Below, in pieces: positions 1-13,349 of a stretch of 64,000 bases of DNA (its first letter is position 1; the number at the start of each line of letters is the position of its first letter). The translations under genes were made by a program, and so were the position numbers. Below the pieces are notes generated by a model, which searched no databases, was not told the DNA's origin, and was given only the letters and a program-made list of their open reading frames with translations. Where the stretch lies: contig JANHCV010000001.1 in NCBI GenBank assembly GCA_025594325.1, positions 4,340,001 through 4,404,000 of the forward strand, read 5' to 3'. Origin of the DNA: Blastocladiella emersonii ATCC 22665. Its lineage: Eukaryota > Blastocladiomycota > Blastocladiomycetes > Blastocladiales > Blastocladiaceae.

Positions 1-1
1 C

Positions 2-3000
2 CGCGACTCGCTCCTCGACCTCGCCATGGCGCACCTCAACCAGCTGCAGGACCCCGAGTTCCTCCGCACGCACATTGGCCGCGTCGCGGACGACGTGCTT
101 GACGCGCTGCTCGCCGCCCTGCACGTCCGCGGAACGCACCTCCCGCTGGCCCCGGGCGCCGAGCCACTGCCGCTGAGCCGCGACGACAAGGTCGCGGCCG
201 CCGTGAGCCACCTCGCGGCGCACGCGTCGCCGCTCAAGGACTTCCGCCAGCTGCCGCTGTACCCGGTCGCGACCAACTCGGTCGTCGACGCGCTCGTCCC
301 GCCGCTCTCGCTGCAGTACCTGTCCCTGTCCGACTACCTGTTCCGGCACCTGGTGCTGTACCGCAAGGAGAGCGGGTACGCGATCGCGGCCGACGTCGAG
401 GAGGCCGTGGGCCGGCTGCGCCCCGCCTTCAACGACGCCGCCGACACCACCGAGTTCCGCGGGCGCAGCCGCATGGCGCTCGCCCCCGACACGTGCGTCG
501 TGGTGCACGTCGGGCGCATGGCGGCGTTCGACCCGGCGCCCTCGCGCGTCGAGCTCGAGGTCAAGTACTCGACGGCCAACTACCGCCGCGAGGTCGCCCG
601 CGAGTGGGACTCGCTTAGCCGCGGCGAGGTCGTGTTCCTCGCCTCGGTCGACGCCACCCGCGACGGCAAGTTCAAGGTCAACCACGTCCGCGCCGGCGTC
701 GTCGACACCGTGCTCGGGTACGACGGCCGGTCGCTGTTCGCGACCGAGGTGATCGAGCGCGGCGGCCCCGCGCCCACGCAGGACCAGCTCGCGCGCCGCA
801 CGCTGCGCGTGCTCCTCGACCGCCACCAGTACCGCCTCGACATGGCCGAGCTCAAGGCGGCGGTCGGCGAGAATGGAGACGACGAGGCCGAGAACGAGGC
901 GGATATCTACGGGTCGTTCAACGTGCTCGTGCGGCGCAACCGCCGCGAAAACAACTTCTGGGCGGTGCTCGACGCGATCCGCGAGCTGTACGACCAGAAG
1001 ACGGCGCTGCCCGCGTGGTTCGCCGAGGCGTTCCTCGGATACGGCAACCCGCGCGCCGTCCACTACTCGCACTTTGACGAGAACAAGCGCGTCTACTTCC
1101 ACGACACGTTCCTCGACGCCGACCATCTGCGCGAGAGTTTCCCGGGCAAGGTGCGTTACGGCGATGGCATGGCGCGACCGCACTCGACTAACGCGACAAC
1201 GCGGTGTAGACGATCGCTTTTGACGGCGACGCGACGGACCGCGTGGTGCTCGACTTCTCGGACGAGTCGACGGTGCGCGTGACGCGTGTCCCGTCGGCAC
1301 CGGTCAGCATGTTCCAGACCTCGCTGCCGCCCGAGAACAAGATCCGGTTCACGCCGACGCAGGTCGAGGCGATCCGGTCGGGCACGTCGCACGGGCTGAC
1401 ACTCGTTGCGGGTCCGCCGGGCACGGGCAAGACTGACGTGACGGTGCAGCTGCTGTGCAACCTGTACCACAGCAAGCCGACGGAGCGGATCCTGCTGCTC
1501 ACGCACAGCAACCAGGCGCTCAACCAGCTGTTCGAGAAGCTCCTGCACCTCAACCACATCCCGGAGCGGCACCTGCTCCGGCTCGGGCACGCCGACGACG
1601 AGCTCATCTCGGCGTATGACCAGTACGGCCGCGTCACCCACTTCATGGACCGCCGCGCCGCGCTGCTCCAGCAGGTCGACGCGCTGGCGCGCACCATGGG
1701 CGTCCCCGGCGACCACGCCTTCTCGTGTGAGACGGCCGCGTCGTTCTTCAAGTACCACGTCCAGGCGGCGTGGGATGGGTTCCTCGCCGCCATCGCCGCG
1801 CCAGGGGTTTCGGCCGAGGCCGCGGTCGCCGCGTTCCCGTTCACGGGCTTCTTCGCCGCGCTGCGGCCCGAGCCGGCGCTGTTCGACGGAACCGACTCGG
1901 CCGAGTCCGTGCGCGGTGTCGCCGAGGCGTGCTGGCAGCACCTGGCATCCATGATGCACGACGTGGCGCAGTCGCGTGCGTTCGAGGTGCTCAAGACGGA
2001 CCGCGACAAGGCGAACCTGCTGATCGGGCGCGAGGCGCGGATCGTGGCCATGACGACCACGTACGCGTCGCTCAAGCGGCGCGACCTGCTGGACCTCGGG
2101 TTCGAGTTCGAGTCGTTTGTCATGGAGGAGGCGGGCACCGTGCTCGAGATCGAGGCCTTCATCCCGCTGTCGCTGTCGAAACGCGTCCAGCGTGTCGTCC
2201 TGATCGGCGACCACCACCAGCTCCCGCCCGTGGTGCAGTGCCCCGACCTGCAGCTCAAGGCCGAGTCCCTGTTCGTGCGCATGCTGCGGCTTGGCGTCGC
2301 ACCCGTCACGCTCGACAAGCAGGGCCGCAGCCGCGCGTCCATCTGTGCGCTGTACCAGCACGTGTACCCGGGGCTCACGCACCTGCCGAGCGTCGCGGGC
2401 ATGGCGGGCATCGCTAACCCCGGGTTCGCGCACGAGTTCCAGTTTGTCGATGTCGGCGACTGGGAGGGATTGGGCGAAGTGCAGCCCGTGGCGCACTACT
2501 ACCAGAACCTCGGCGAGGCCGAGTTCGCGGTCGCCACGTACCAGTACATGCGGCTCGTCGGGTACCCGGCGGAGCGCATCGTGATCCTGACCACGTACAA
2601 CGGGCAGCGCGCGCTGGTCCAGGAGGTGCTCAGCAAGCGGTGCGCGTGGAACCCGGCGCTGTTCGGGACGTGTCACGTCACGACCGTAGACAAGTACCAG
2701 GGCCAGCAGAACGACTTTGTCCTGCTGTCGCTCGTCCGCACCAAGGCCCCCGGCCACCTCGCCGATATCCGCCGCATGGTCGTCGCCATGTCCCGCGCCC
2801 GGCTCGGGCTCTACGTGTTCGGCCGCCGCGACCTGTTCGCGGCCGTCCCCGAGCTCGCGCCCACGTTCGCCGAGCTCGCCAAGCGCGGGAGTGCGGGGAA
2901 GGGGCTCGCGCTCCTCCCCAAGGAGCGGTACGCGACCATCACGCGCGCCGTCCACGACTCCGTCCCCGCCGAGGAAGTGGTCCACGCCGCTGACGCCGCG

Positions 3001-3078
3001 GCCATGACGGACCTCGTCGCGCACCTCGCGCAGGAGATCGAGCTCGAGGCCATGGCCATGGACGTCGACGACGCGTAG
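2..3078 (+). CDS. AQR: Aquarius/Cwf11-type intron-binding spliceosomal helicase (5' partial)
   Basis: The 5' part lies outside the window; the frame is open from base 2 through an early ATG at 26. Exons 2-1150 and 1210-3078, phase 0, with a 59-nt intron (GTGCGT...GTGTAG). SF1 helicase motifs follow in order: GPPGTGKTDV (Walker A, near 1412), LTHSNQALNQL (Ia), MEEAGTVLEIEAFIPL (motif II, near 2125), IGDHHQLPPVV (III), a QGRSRAS stretch, ILTTYNGQRALV, VDKYQGQQNDFVLLSLVRT (V) and VVAMSRARLGLY (VI). The long region before Walker A and the order of conserved blocks are those of Aquarius (animals) and Cwf11 (S. pombe), which bind the intron upstream of the branch point in the activated spliceosome. 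That assignment comes from family knowledge. Oddity: motif II reads EEAGT where family members normally carry EEAAQ. Other SF1 helicases of the Upf1/Sen1 class are the alternative, but the block order favours Aquarius. Confidence 0.93.
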
Positions 3079-4221
3079 CGCCGAGTGATGCAACATTGTG
3101 CGCGATGAGGGGGCGGTGGACCCACGGTGGCCCCACGCGCGCCTGGCCCCATGCTGTCCGTGCACGGCCACGTTCACGCGCAGGTGTGACATCACGGTCG
3201 CGATAAATTGGAAGGAGGTTGTTAGACGCAGCTCACTTTTTTCAGCGTGCTCGCGCCGAGTCGCGCGGTGAGTGGAGTGGCGACGCGATGACCGCCGCGT
3301 GATGCGCGCACCAGATCGCAGCGAGCGCGCCGTGGCGCTGGCGTCTGCGCCGGCGTTGCAGTGCAGGCCCCACGCCCCCGCTGGACGCCACGTTTCACCT
3401 TCAAAGCGCGTCGATCCCGTTGCATCCTCGTCGTCGAACGCCGTCGTGAGCCCGTGAGGATCGCGGCGACGGCGGCGACAGCGACGGCAGGGAGCGAGGT
3501 GATGGTCGCCGTGATGGCACGTCGTCCTCGAGTGGCGACGACGCCTGAGATGGCCATGGAGTTCCGAAACCCCGGTCCTGGCCCCATGCGGGGAGCGTGC
3601 CATGAACAACGCCGGCCGGGCACGGCCCCATCGCCACGGCACGCCGGCCTGCGCGTCGGCTAAGCTTATGCAAACCGCTTCGACCCGACTTTCATGCCTC
3701 GCCTTGACTCGCCTCGTGGCAAGGCAATTCCGACTCGAAAGGGCGCGGGTCAGCGATCCGGAGTGCTGGGCGGTTTCATGGCGCGCCTTCCTCGCCCTTG
3801 TCCACCCCTTCGCCCCCCTTGCCCTCCTCAGAACCCCGCCGGTGGTCGTCCTCGCTCTCGCTCTCCCTCTCCTTCGCTCGAGCGCCCCTTAAACTTCTTC
3901 GCCCCGCCGACGCGACGACCACGACGACGACGGAAGCCCGCCCTGAAGCCCGCTGCACCCTCCACCCCCTGTCACGCGACGTTCTACTTGACCGACTCAG
4001 CAAACCTTCGAGTTTCGTACGTGTCCCAGCGAATTCTGCTATCGCGTCTCCCGTTCTGCGTGCAGGGAGCTCGGGATCAGCTCCCATCACGGTCGAGAGC
4101 TGCGGTTTGCTGACCTCTCGCCCACCGCCATGTGTAGCGCGATTTTGCTCGCCGCCCAACGGGCACTCCATACCCCACCGACTACACGACTACATAGACA
4201 TAGACGCGCGCCAACACCACC
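3079..4221. other. Intergenic region, no gene seen
   Basis: This stretch separates the Aquarius stop from the start of the giant DUF3712 protein. The short open frames on both strands lack consistent third-position G/C preference and resemble no family I know. It presumably carries the Aquarius 3' UTR and the promoter and 5' UTR of the downstream gene. I see no TATA box in a convincing position. Confidence 0.6.
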
Positions 4222-7200
4222 ATGGCCGCGACCAACACCGTCCGTGCGTGGTACCGCGCGACGCCGCACCGGCGGCCCTTCTTCCGCAAGGACAGCGCCA
4301 CGGGCGGCGAGGAAGACGAGGCGCGCACCAACGCGACCGTCGTCCCCGCTGCCGCCGATGGCAAAAAGGACCCCGCCGCCAAGCTCGACGAGCCGCGCTA
4401 CTACTGCGGCGGGCGCATGACCAAGCGCCAGTTCGTGTGCGCGCACCTGCTTCTCGGGTCGGCGCTGCTGTCGATCATCATGATCCCGCTCGCCTACTTT
4501 GTCATCACCCCGGCCATCATCCGCGCCAAAGTCCGCGACCTGCCCCTGTCGTCGCTCAAGGTCGACGGGTTCGATATCCCGCAGTTCTCGGCCGACGGGT
4601 TCAACTTCACCACCTCGGTCGCCGCCCCCGCCCAGTTCCCGATCCCGATCTGGGCCAAGATCACGCCCCGCGTCATCCAGGTCCAGACCTCGCCCCAGTG
4701 GGACGAGTCGACCTCGCTTATGTCCATGTCTTCGGCGCCCATCGACGTACGTTTTGGACGGCTGACATGGCTGACGGCCGAGTGGCGCATCGCGTCGCAC
4801 GGCCCGTCGTTCGACGATTCGTGATCGCACCGCTGATCTGACAACTGATCTCTCCCCTCCCCCGCGCCCTCGTAGATGAATCTCAAGTACCCCGAGCTCA
4901 CGCTCTCCGGCGGCGCGCAGGTCAAGGACCCGAAGCCGCTGCGCGCGCTCGCCGACGACTTCTCGTCGCCCAACGGCCTCTCGGCGCGCAGCCTGTTCGC
5001 GCGCATGAAGGTCGACATTGGCGTCTTCGGCATCACCTTCTACAAGAACTTTGAGCTCGAAAAGGAGCTGCAGATCCCCGCCATCAAGAACGACCTGCTC
5101 TCGGTCTGGAACCAGGTCCCCGACTTCCTCAAGTCCGAGTCGGAGCGCGAGCGCACCCGCAAGATGGCCAAGACGGCCCGCGCTGACCTCGACTTCACCG
5201 CCGAGGGCTTCACGATCCTCCCGCAGTTCCCGCCCATCAAGATCAACGCCATCGGCATCGAGAACTCGTCGCCCGCCGGCCCGACCGTCCTCCTCGACCT
5301 CGCCATGAATAACCCGACCGTCGCCACCTTCAAGCTCCCGCCCGCCTCGTTCTGGTTCACTCTCGAGGGCGAGCGGCTCGCTCGTATCAACGTCGAGGGT
5401 ATCCAGCTCGCTAAGCAGCAGTCGAACCTCAAGCTCAAGGCCACCATGGTACGTTTTCCTGCCGAGCTTACACCTTCGCGACCGAAACTCACTCTTCGCG
5501 GACCCATTTGTAGGCGATCGAGCCCAACGCGCGCGACAAGCTGCCCAAGGCGCTGTACCGCTTCGTCGGAAAGGTGTTCGGCGGCGGCATCCTCGACATC
5601 GAGGGCGCCGAGGAGAAGATCAACGCCAACGAGGCGCCCAAGGCGTCCATCGCCGGCCCGTTCGCGCTCGAGTCGGCCGACTTCGTGACGCAGATCACTC
5701 AGCCGCTGCTGCTCAACCTGCCCATCGAGGAGGTGATGCGCGCGCTCGACGTGCCCAAGATCCGCGACCTCATCTCGCCCAACGGCGTCAAGATGATCCT
5801 GCAGCGCACCCAGTTCAACCTGACCGTCACCAACACGGACATGATCGTCCCGTTCGAGCTCAACATCCCCGCCGCGCTCCCGCTGCCGTCGCAGAAGCTC
5901 GACATCCCCTTCAACTTTGCCGTTACCATCGCCGGCAACGGCGGCAAGACCATGTTCAAGCTCGCCATCGAGAACCTGTCGCTCAGCATGTCCAAGACGG
6001 GGCTTGGGATACGGTCCAAGGTGACCGTCACGCCCGAGAACACGGACGACGCCGCCGCCACGGTGCGCGACCTCGCCGACGCGCTGCTCGTCAAGGGCAA
6101 GGCCGCCATGGTCGAGGCCCGCGAAATGTCGCTGCTCGTTGACGGCAAGCCGCTGACCTGGTCCAGCAGCCTGCTCGACAAGCTCGTCTTCAAGGCGCCA
6201 ATCCCGGCCATGGACATTGTCACGCTGCTCGACGCCTTCACGAACGGCGGCACCGCGATTCCCATCAACCTGCGCTCGCTCCTGCTCCACCAGTCGGACG
6301 CCGCGCCCGGGTTCCACACCGAGACCGCGCTCGACCTCGTGATCCCCGACTCCAAGGGCCCGATCGGCGACGCGCCGTTCGCGATCCCCAAGATCTCGGC
6401 CGACTTCGGGTACGCGCGCATCGCCGTCTCGATCGACGACGCCGCGCTCGCGTCCGTCGTGCTCCCCTCGGGCGCGCGCATGGTCGAGGGCAAGGCCGAC
6501 AAGCTCGTCGCCGACGCGACGCTGCCCGGCGGCGACAAGGCCGCGCTCGTCGGCAAGGTCCAGGCCATCGCCAACGCGCTGCTCGCCGGCGCGCCGCTCC
6601 CGTCCGAGTTTGTGCTCGGCGGCATCTTCTTTGGCAAGGACGCGCAGTCGGCGTTCCGCACCTTCAGCCTGGTCCGCGTCCCCGTCGCGCTCGCCAAGAT
6701 GGAGCCGCTCGCCAAGTCGCTCGCCAAGTCGCTGCTCGACACGGTCAAGGCGCAGACCAAGCCGATGGTCGTCGTCAAGGACGCGGACGTCGCCGTCGGC
6801 ACCACGACCACGGTCAAGAGCAACGTCGCCATCGCGATCCCGTTCCCCGTCGACCTCGCCATTGGCCGCACCTCGCTCAACCTCGGGCTCAACGGCAACA
6901 CGTTCGCGGCCGTCTCGGTCGGCGGCCTCGCCATCAAGCCCGCCGGCACCGTCAACAATCTCGCCCTCGACGTCTCGGTCCAGTTCCGCACCGGCGAGGC
7001 CATCAACCCGGTCCTCGACCCCATGGCGCAGCTCGTCGAGTCGGTCTGGAGCACGCTGATCGCCGGGTCCGAGTTTGCCTCGCCGCACGCCATCTCCGTC
7101 GCCGGGCTCACGCTCGACTCGCCCGCGGGCAATGGTGCCGCGCGCATTGACCACTTCGCCGGCCTCAACGTCGGCGTCTCGCTCAACTCGGCCGTGGCGC

Positions 7201-10200
7201 TGATCCCGCAGGCCAAGTCGCTCGTCGACGTGTCCGCGATCCTGCCGTCGTCGGTCCAGGCGCTCGTCGACCAGGCCAAGCCCGCGCTCCTCGGCGCCGA
7301 CGTCGCCACGCTGCCCGGCCAGTCGCTGCGACTCAGCCCCGCCGTCGCCCTCAACAACCCGCTCGCCCTGTCGCTGTCGCTCAAGTGGGCGACCGTCGAC
7401 GTGCTCCTCGATGGCGGGTACCTGTGCACCGCGCAGGTCGGCAACGTCACGCTCGCCCGCGGCCAGCAGACCATGTTGCCCACTGTCACCATGACGTGCG
7501 CGGGTACCGCCGACGAGGCCGCGCGCGCTGCCGGCCAGCTCGTCAACGACCTCATGGCCAGCTGGCGCATCAAGTCGACGCGCGTGCAGGTCGCCAAGCT
7601 CCTGTTCGGCGACGGGCCCGGAGAGAAGGCCGTCGCACTCGTGTCCAAGGCCACGCTCACGCTGCCGCTCGCCGCGGTCCCGCTGGAGCCCATCGTCAAG
7701 CCCGTCCTCGACTCGATTCTCGCCAGCCTGCCGACCGTCGACCAGATCCTCAGCGGCACGTCGTCGCTCGACCCCAAGTTCAAGGCCGTGTCCCTGCGCA
7801 CGCTGCCCGGGTCGACGATCGAGGCCGGCATCGAGATGGAGCTCACGAACCCGCTGCCCTTCTCGGCGTCGATCGGCTGGCTCTCGCTCGACGCGTCGCT
7901 CGACGGCGCCGCGCTCGGCCACATCACAGTCGCGCCCTTCAACATCGGCCGCGGCCGCACCACGCTCAAGACGTCCGTGATCATCAACGGCAACGGCGGC
8001 GCCGCCGAGGCCGTCGCGCGGTTCGTCGACACGTTCCTGTCGGGCGCCGAGCTCGCGCACCGCGTCGGCATCAGCCAGCCGCTCCTCGGTGTCTCGGACA
8101 AGGACGCCATCTCGGCGTTCCGCTACGTGCAGGCCGACGTCGCGCTCAACCAGGTCCTGCGCGGCACGCACGCGCCGATCGACATCTCGGCCATTGTCGG
8201 GTCCAAGCTCGGCGGCGCCGTCGACGCGATCGCTGGCGGCGCGTCGACCATCACGGTGCCGGTCCTCCCCGGCCTCAGCGTCGCGGTCGGCCAGCTCAGC
8301 GTCGCCGCGCAGCCGGGCAAGAAGCTCGCCATCTCGACGGCGTTCCGCCTCAACGCTGACTTTGCGGTTGACGTCGACATGGGCTACTTCAGCGCCGCCG
8401 TCGGCAGCATGCTCAAGGCCACGCTCGCCGACGTCAAGATCAAGCAGGGCGCCGACGCGAACCTGCGCATCGCGCTCGAGTTCAGCGAGTCGGACGCGGC
8501 CGTCCGCGAGGCCGCCGACCTCGTCAACCACCTGTTCGACAACCCGGTCCCCGGCGCGCTGCGTCTCGGCGAGATCGCCCTCGGCTCCTCGCCCTCGGAC
8601 ACGTTCGGCCTCCTGTCGGCCGTCCGCGTCAACCTCGCGCTCGACCCCGTCGTGCGCCCGATCGCGGCCAAGGCCAAGCAGATCATCAACGACTACGTCG
8701 GCGCGCTCGGCAGCCGCGACCTGCTCGCCGTCACCGACAAGTCCATCACCGTCACGCTTTCCCCGTCGACCAGCATCGTCGTGCGCGACGTCTCGGTCGC
8801 CACGGCGCCGCAGAAGATTATCTCGGTCGGCGTCGTCTCGGACGTCAAGACGCCGCTCCCCGTCTCCGTCGACATCCCGTACCTCGGCGCCGGCATCGGA
8901 TTCGGCGGCCAGCGCCTCGGCACCGTCGGTCTGCGCGGCCTCGTGCTCAAGAACGGCGGCGCCTCGGGTCTCACGCTCGCGGTCGAGATGAAACTCGACG
9001 GCGGTAACGACGCCGCCGCCACGCTCGCGGCCGCCGTCAGCAAGCTCGTCCGCGGCGAGTCGCTCCAGGGCACCCAGCTGACGGTCTCGGCGCCCGCGTT
9101 CGGCGTGTCGCGCGACGACGCCGTCGGTACCTTCAAGGAGGTCGCCGTGTCGGGCGACCTCGGGCTCGCGGACCCCGTCGTCAAGACGCTGCGCGAGAAG
9201 CTCGTCGGCAACCTCAACCCCAAGTTCACCAGCAACGGCGGCAAGGGCTGGACCGTGCAGCTCGCGCCGTCCATGTCCGTCGACATCGCGTCGCTCGCGG
9301 TCCGCTCGCAGGGCCGCGCGCTCGCCATCGAGGTCGACGCCGCCGTACAGCTGCCGTTCAAGCTGCGCCTCGATATCGGGTATTTCGCCGCGTCGGCCCA
9401 GCTCAACGGCCAGACGCTGCTTTGGTTCGAGACGGCCATCAAGCTCGAGGACCGCCTCAACAAGCTCGGCGTCGTCGTCTCGTTCAGCGACGCGGATGCC
9501 GCGGCCGACCAGGTCGCCGCCCTCGTCTCGGCGGTCCTCGCCAAGCAGAACCCGCTGCCCGGCGACATTGGGGTTTCGCAGCTCGCCATCGGGTCGTCGC
9601 GCGAGGACGTCATTGACGTGCTCCGCGCGATCACCGTCGCGCTGCCCGCCCAGACCGTCGCCGCGCCTGTCCTCGGCCTCCTGCCCGCGACCATCGACCC
9701 GGTCGACATCCTCACACAGCTCGGGTTCCAGCTCGGCCACGTCGACGTCAAGGCGCTGCCCGGCGCGCGCCTCAGCATCAAGGCGGGCGTCGCGCTCACC
9801 AACCCGATCCCCGTCTCGGTCTCGCTCGGCTACGCCGCCATCACGGTCGGGTCCGAGGGCACCGACCTCACCACGGCCGCCGTCAACCGCCTCGAGCTCA
9901 CGGCCAACGGCAAGAACGCGCTCAACCTCGACGTCGAGCTCGCGTTCCCCGATACCGAGGCCGCCCAGGACAAGCTCGCGGCGCTCGTGCGCGACCCCAA
10001 GTCCATCTCGGCCGGCAACATCCTGTTCGGGTCGTCGCCCGCCGAGGCCGCCACGCTGCTCCGCAAGACGCGCATCGACGTTGCGCTCGGCCCGATTGTC
10101 AACAACGACAAGCTGGTGCCCTTCATCCTCAAGCAGGTCGGCCTGACCAAGGACGACCTCGCCCTCGAGTCGCTCGTCAAGCGCGTCACGCTCAACAAGC

Positions 10201-13061
10201 TCGACGTCGCGGTCCGCCACGCCATTGAGGTCGAGGGCGCCGTCACGGTCGCGCTGCCCGTGTCCATCACCGTCAACATTCCCGTCGTGGCGCTTGTCGC
10301 GTTCGTCGAGCGCGCCTCTCTCACCGCCGTCAACGTGCGTGACCTCAAGGTCGACAGCAAGGACGGCAAGCTCTCGGCGTCGTTCCGCGCGCAGCTCGAC
10401 ATGGCCGCCACGGAGCCCGCGCAGAACGCGGTCGCCGCGCTCATCAACAAGTTCCTCGGCGGCGACAGCAAGTTCAACCTCGTTGCGGGTGTCGGCTCGA
10501 TCGCGTTTGGGTCCGGCACTGACCGCGCCAATCTCGTTGCGGTAGCCGCCAAGGTCCGCGTTGACCTCGATGTCTCGGCTGCCGTCAACTACCTCCGCGG
10601 CCTGCTGCCCGAGAAGCTCGAGCTCGTGTCCATCGCCGAGCGCCTCGGCGTGCAGATCGGCAAGCTCGCCGTCGAGGCCAAGCCCGGCGCAACCGTCGAC
10701 GTCGGGTGCCAGCTCACCACCAACTTCCCGCTGCCCATCAACCTCAGCATCGACTACACGGCGCTGGCACTCGCGCTCGGCGAGAGCCCCGAGATCCTCA
10801 ACCTCGAGATTGGCCAGCTCGCGCTCCGCGCGTCGGCCAAGAACACGCTCTCGCTCAAGGTCGCCGCCAAGTTTGCGTCGTCCGAGGCGGCCAAGGACGC
10901 CGTCGCGGCGTTCCTCAAGAAGCCGACCGACATTGTCGTGACCAACGTGCGCTTCGGGTCGTCCGAAAACGATCACATCCGCCTCCTCGCCAAGGCGCGC
11001 CTCGTCGTGCCGTCGGCCATGGTCGCCAACGACAAGCTGTTCGACTACGTGCTCAAGCAGATTGGCCTGTCGCGCGCCGACCTCGCCCTGCCCGCGCTGC
11101 TCAAGCGCCTCGACATTGAGTCGGTTGATGTCGATGTGGGCAAGCAGGTCGCCATCAAGGCTGCCGCCTCGATCGCGCTCGCCGTCGACCTGTCGGTCAA
11201 GATGCCGTACGCCGGCCTCGTGGCCTTTGTCGACGGCGTCCCGCTCGCCGCCGTCGGCGTGCGCGACATTGTGCTCGCGTCGCGCGACGGCCGCATCGGC
11301 GTGACGGCCAACGTCGCGCTCGACCTCAACGAGTCGGAGCCGACCAAGGACAAGGTCGCCGACCTCGTCAACCAGATCGTCGCCAACAAGAACATTACGC
11401 TGAGCGCGGGCGCCGACTCGGTCGTGTTTGGCGTGTCGCCCGCGGACGCGGTGCAGACCATCAGCAAGGTGCACCTCGACCTCGACGTGACGCCCGTGAT
11501 CGCGCAGGTCAAGGACATGGTGCTGGGGCTCGTCAACACGGTCGGCGACTGGCTCGTGATCGAGGACGTGACCACGGGGCTCGCCGACACGACGACCATG
11601 ACGGCGTCCGTCGCCGTGGACCTGCGCAAGATCCGGTTCGCGGATCGCGTGCGCATGACGCTGCGGTACGCGTCGCTCAACGTGCTGCTCAATGGCGTGC
11701 CCATCGTCACGCCGCGCGTCCAGTCGCTGTCGCTCGAGGGCGGCAAGCTCAAGCTCGACACGCTGCTCGCGTTCGCGGCGGGCGCCGACACGGTCAAGGA
11801 GCTCGGCGCCGTGATTGACCAGTCGGGCGACATTCTGTTCGGCAACAAGGGCAAAAAGGACCGCCCGCTGTCGGCGACGGTGCGCGGGATCCGGATCGGG
11901 TCGAGTGCCGACTCGATTGTCGAGCTCGCGGGCAAGATCGACGTGACGCTCGACGCGCTGCCGTACCTCGACAAGGCGCGGACGTGGTACAACGCCAACT
12001 GGCCGTTCACCATCGACAACATCCAGTCGACGCTGACCAAGCGCGGCATCGACGTGGACGTGGACATTTCGAACCGGCTCCCGATCCCGCTCACGGCCAA
12101 CTTCCCGTCCGTCTCGGCGCGCATCTTCTACCGCGGCGAGGGCGACACGGTGCTCGTCAACTGCTGGGTCAACGACCTGGTGGTCGCCAAGGGCAAGGTC
12201 AAGTTCCACCTGTGGATCGACCCGGTCTTCCCCGACGTCATGAAGGGGCTCAACGACGCGGTGCCGCTGCTGCTCGCATACAAGGACCTGGCGCAGAACG
12301 CGTACCTCGGCGGGTTCCAGCTGCACACGATCGGCGAGCCGAGCAAGGCCACGCCCGCGCAGACGTTCAACGTCTTCTACGGCGCGCGCATGGACCCGCC
12401 CGAGCTCTTCTTCTACCGCCCGCTCGTGATCCGGCCGATCCTGGTCAACCCGTTCAAGGACGGGCTCGGCCTGGACCTCGAGGTTGGCTTCACCAACCCC
12501 GGCCCGGTCCACATCAATATCGGGGATGTGTACTTTGGCCTGGCGCGCGGCGACACGCGCCTCGGCGGGATCACCATCGACAACTTTGTGCTCAAGAACC
12601 AGCACGAGGGCGGCGGCAAGAACCTGGCGCGGGCCAAGGCGCGCGTCACGCTCAACCTGCTCGACGTGCCGGGCATCCTCATTGACCTGGTCGCGCACCG
12701 CGACAAGTTTGGGTACAAGTCGGACATTCGCTGGCAAAAGGACGAGGAGCTCGTGTGGCTCAACCGCATCGCCGAGCGCCTGCCGCCCGCGATCCTCGGC
12801 CGCCTGTGGGAGGTGCTGTTTGGCCTGCTGCGCAACGCCTCGGTGCGCCTGTTCAAGGAGGACGGCGTCAAGCTCGCGGCCGCGTCGGGCGCGCCCGCCA
12901 ACGGCACGCTGTCGCGCCGCTGGCTCGGCAAGCGCGCGGCGCTCGACGAGAAGGTGGCCAAGATCGAGGTGGCCAAGTGGACGGCGGACCCCGTCGTGCC
13001 TGCCGAGCTCGCTGACTTTATCACGGTGGACTGGTCGGCGCTGACGGTGATCGAGGCCTAG
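4222..13061 (+). CDS. Giant single-pass membrane protein with tandem DUF3712/LEA2-like repeats
   Basis: Exons 4222-4746, 4876-5448 and 5514-13061, all phase 0, encode about 2,881 residues. A basic N-terminal tail of ~70 residues, rich in R and K, precedes one hydrophobic segment (about residues 72-100, around LLSIIMIPLAYFVI). The rest is a long array of beta-rich units. A recurring signature, roughly hydrophobic-x-F-G-S-S-x-x-D-A followed by a K/R-x-x-V-x-L strand, occurs near 6630, 7597, 8077, 8575, 9091, 9582, 10020, 10500, 10946, 11420 and 11831, mostly about 480 nt (160 residues) apart. Fungal proteins with a TM segment followed by DUF3712 (distantly LEA2-like), such as yeast vacuolar Tag1, are the nearest family I recognise, but they are far shorter. 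Membrane and topology are inferred; the molecular function is not known. The codon signature is uniform, with no frameshift. Confidence 0.8.
6100..12000 (+). repeat. Protein-level tandem repeat array (~160 aa period) in the DUF3712 protein
   Basis: At least ten diverged units share the signature F/I-G-S/V-S-x-x-D-A with a period of about 460-500 nt, for example at 9582 (AIGSSRED), 10020 (LFGSSPAEA), 10946 (RFGSSENDH) and 11420 (VFGVSPADA). The last units, near 11831-11900, are compressed, with two signatures 60 nt apart. Similarity is visible in the protein and weak in DNA, which suggests old duplications. Confidence 0.7.
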
Positions 13062-13349
13062 TTTGTGAGAATACAGTTGTGACTCTTTGTGATGCGACGT
13101 GTGATGGAATTCGAGAGAGAACGCGAGGGCCGCGCAGGTCCTTCCCGCCAGAGTTTCAAGCACGGGTCGGCTGAACGTGGCGGCCCGGAATCCAGAGTAC
13201 CTCCATGGTCGGCCGCGGAGGTCCTCTCTCCACGCCGCCCGCCGCCCTTGCGCCCTCAAAAGGAAGTGAGAGAACCCTCCCCGCCCGCTCCCATCGATAG
13301 CCCGAATTCGAGCGCGGGACTACATAACCCGAGCGTGCCCCCGCCCGCC

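Noticed and set aside
1156..3642. Minus-strand 828-codon frame over Aquarius and the gap behind it
   Set aside because: It is antisense to conserved helicase motifs and compositionally biased toward Arg and Glu; no independent evidence of coding.
5040..13259. Stop-free antisense frame of 2,739 codons opposite the DUF3712 protein
   Set aside because: In this register antisense stops correspond to sense codons TTA, CTA and TCA, which are almost absent in a gene with G/C-ending codons. The translation is Arg/Asp/Glu/Gly/Val-biased and has no domain; the sense strand explains it.
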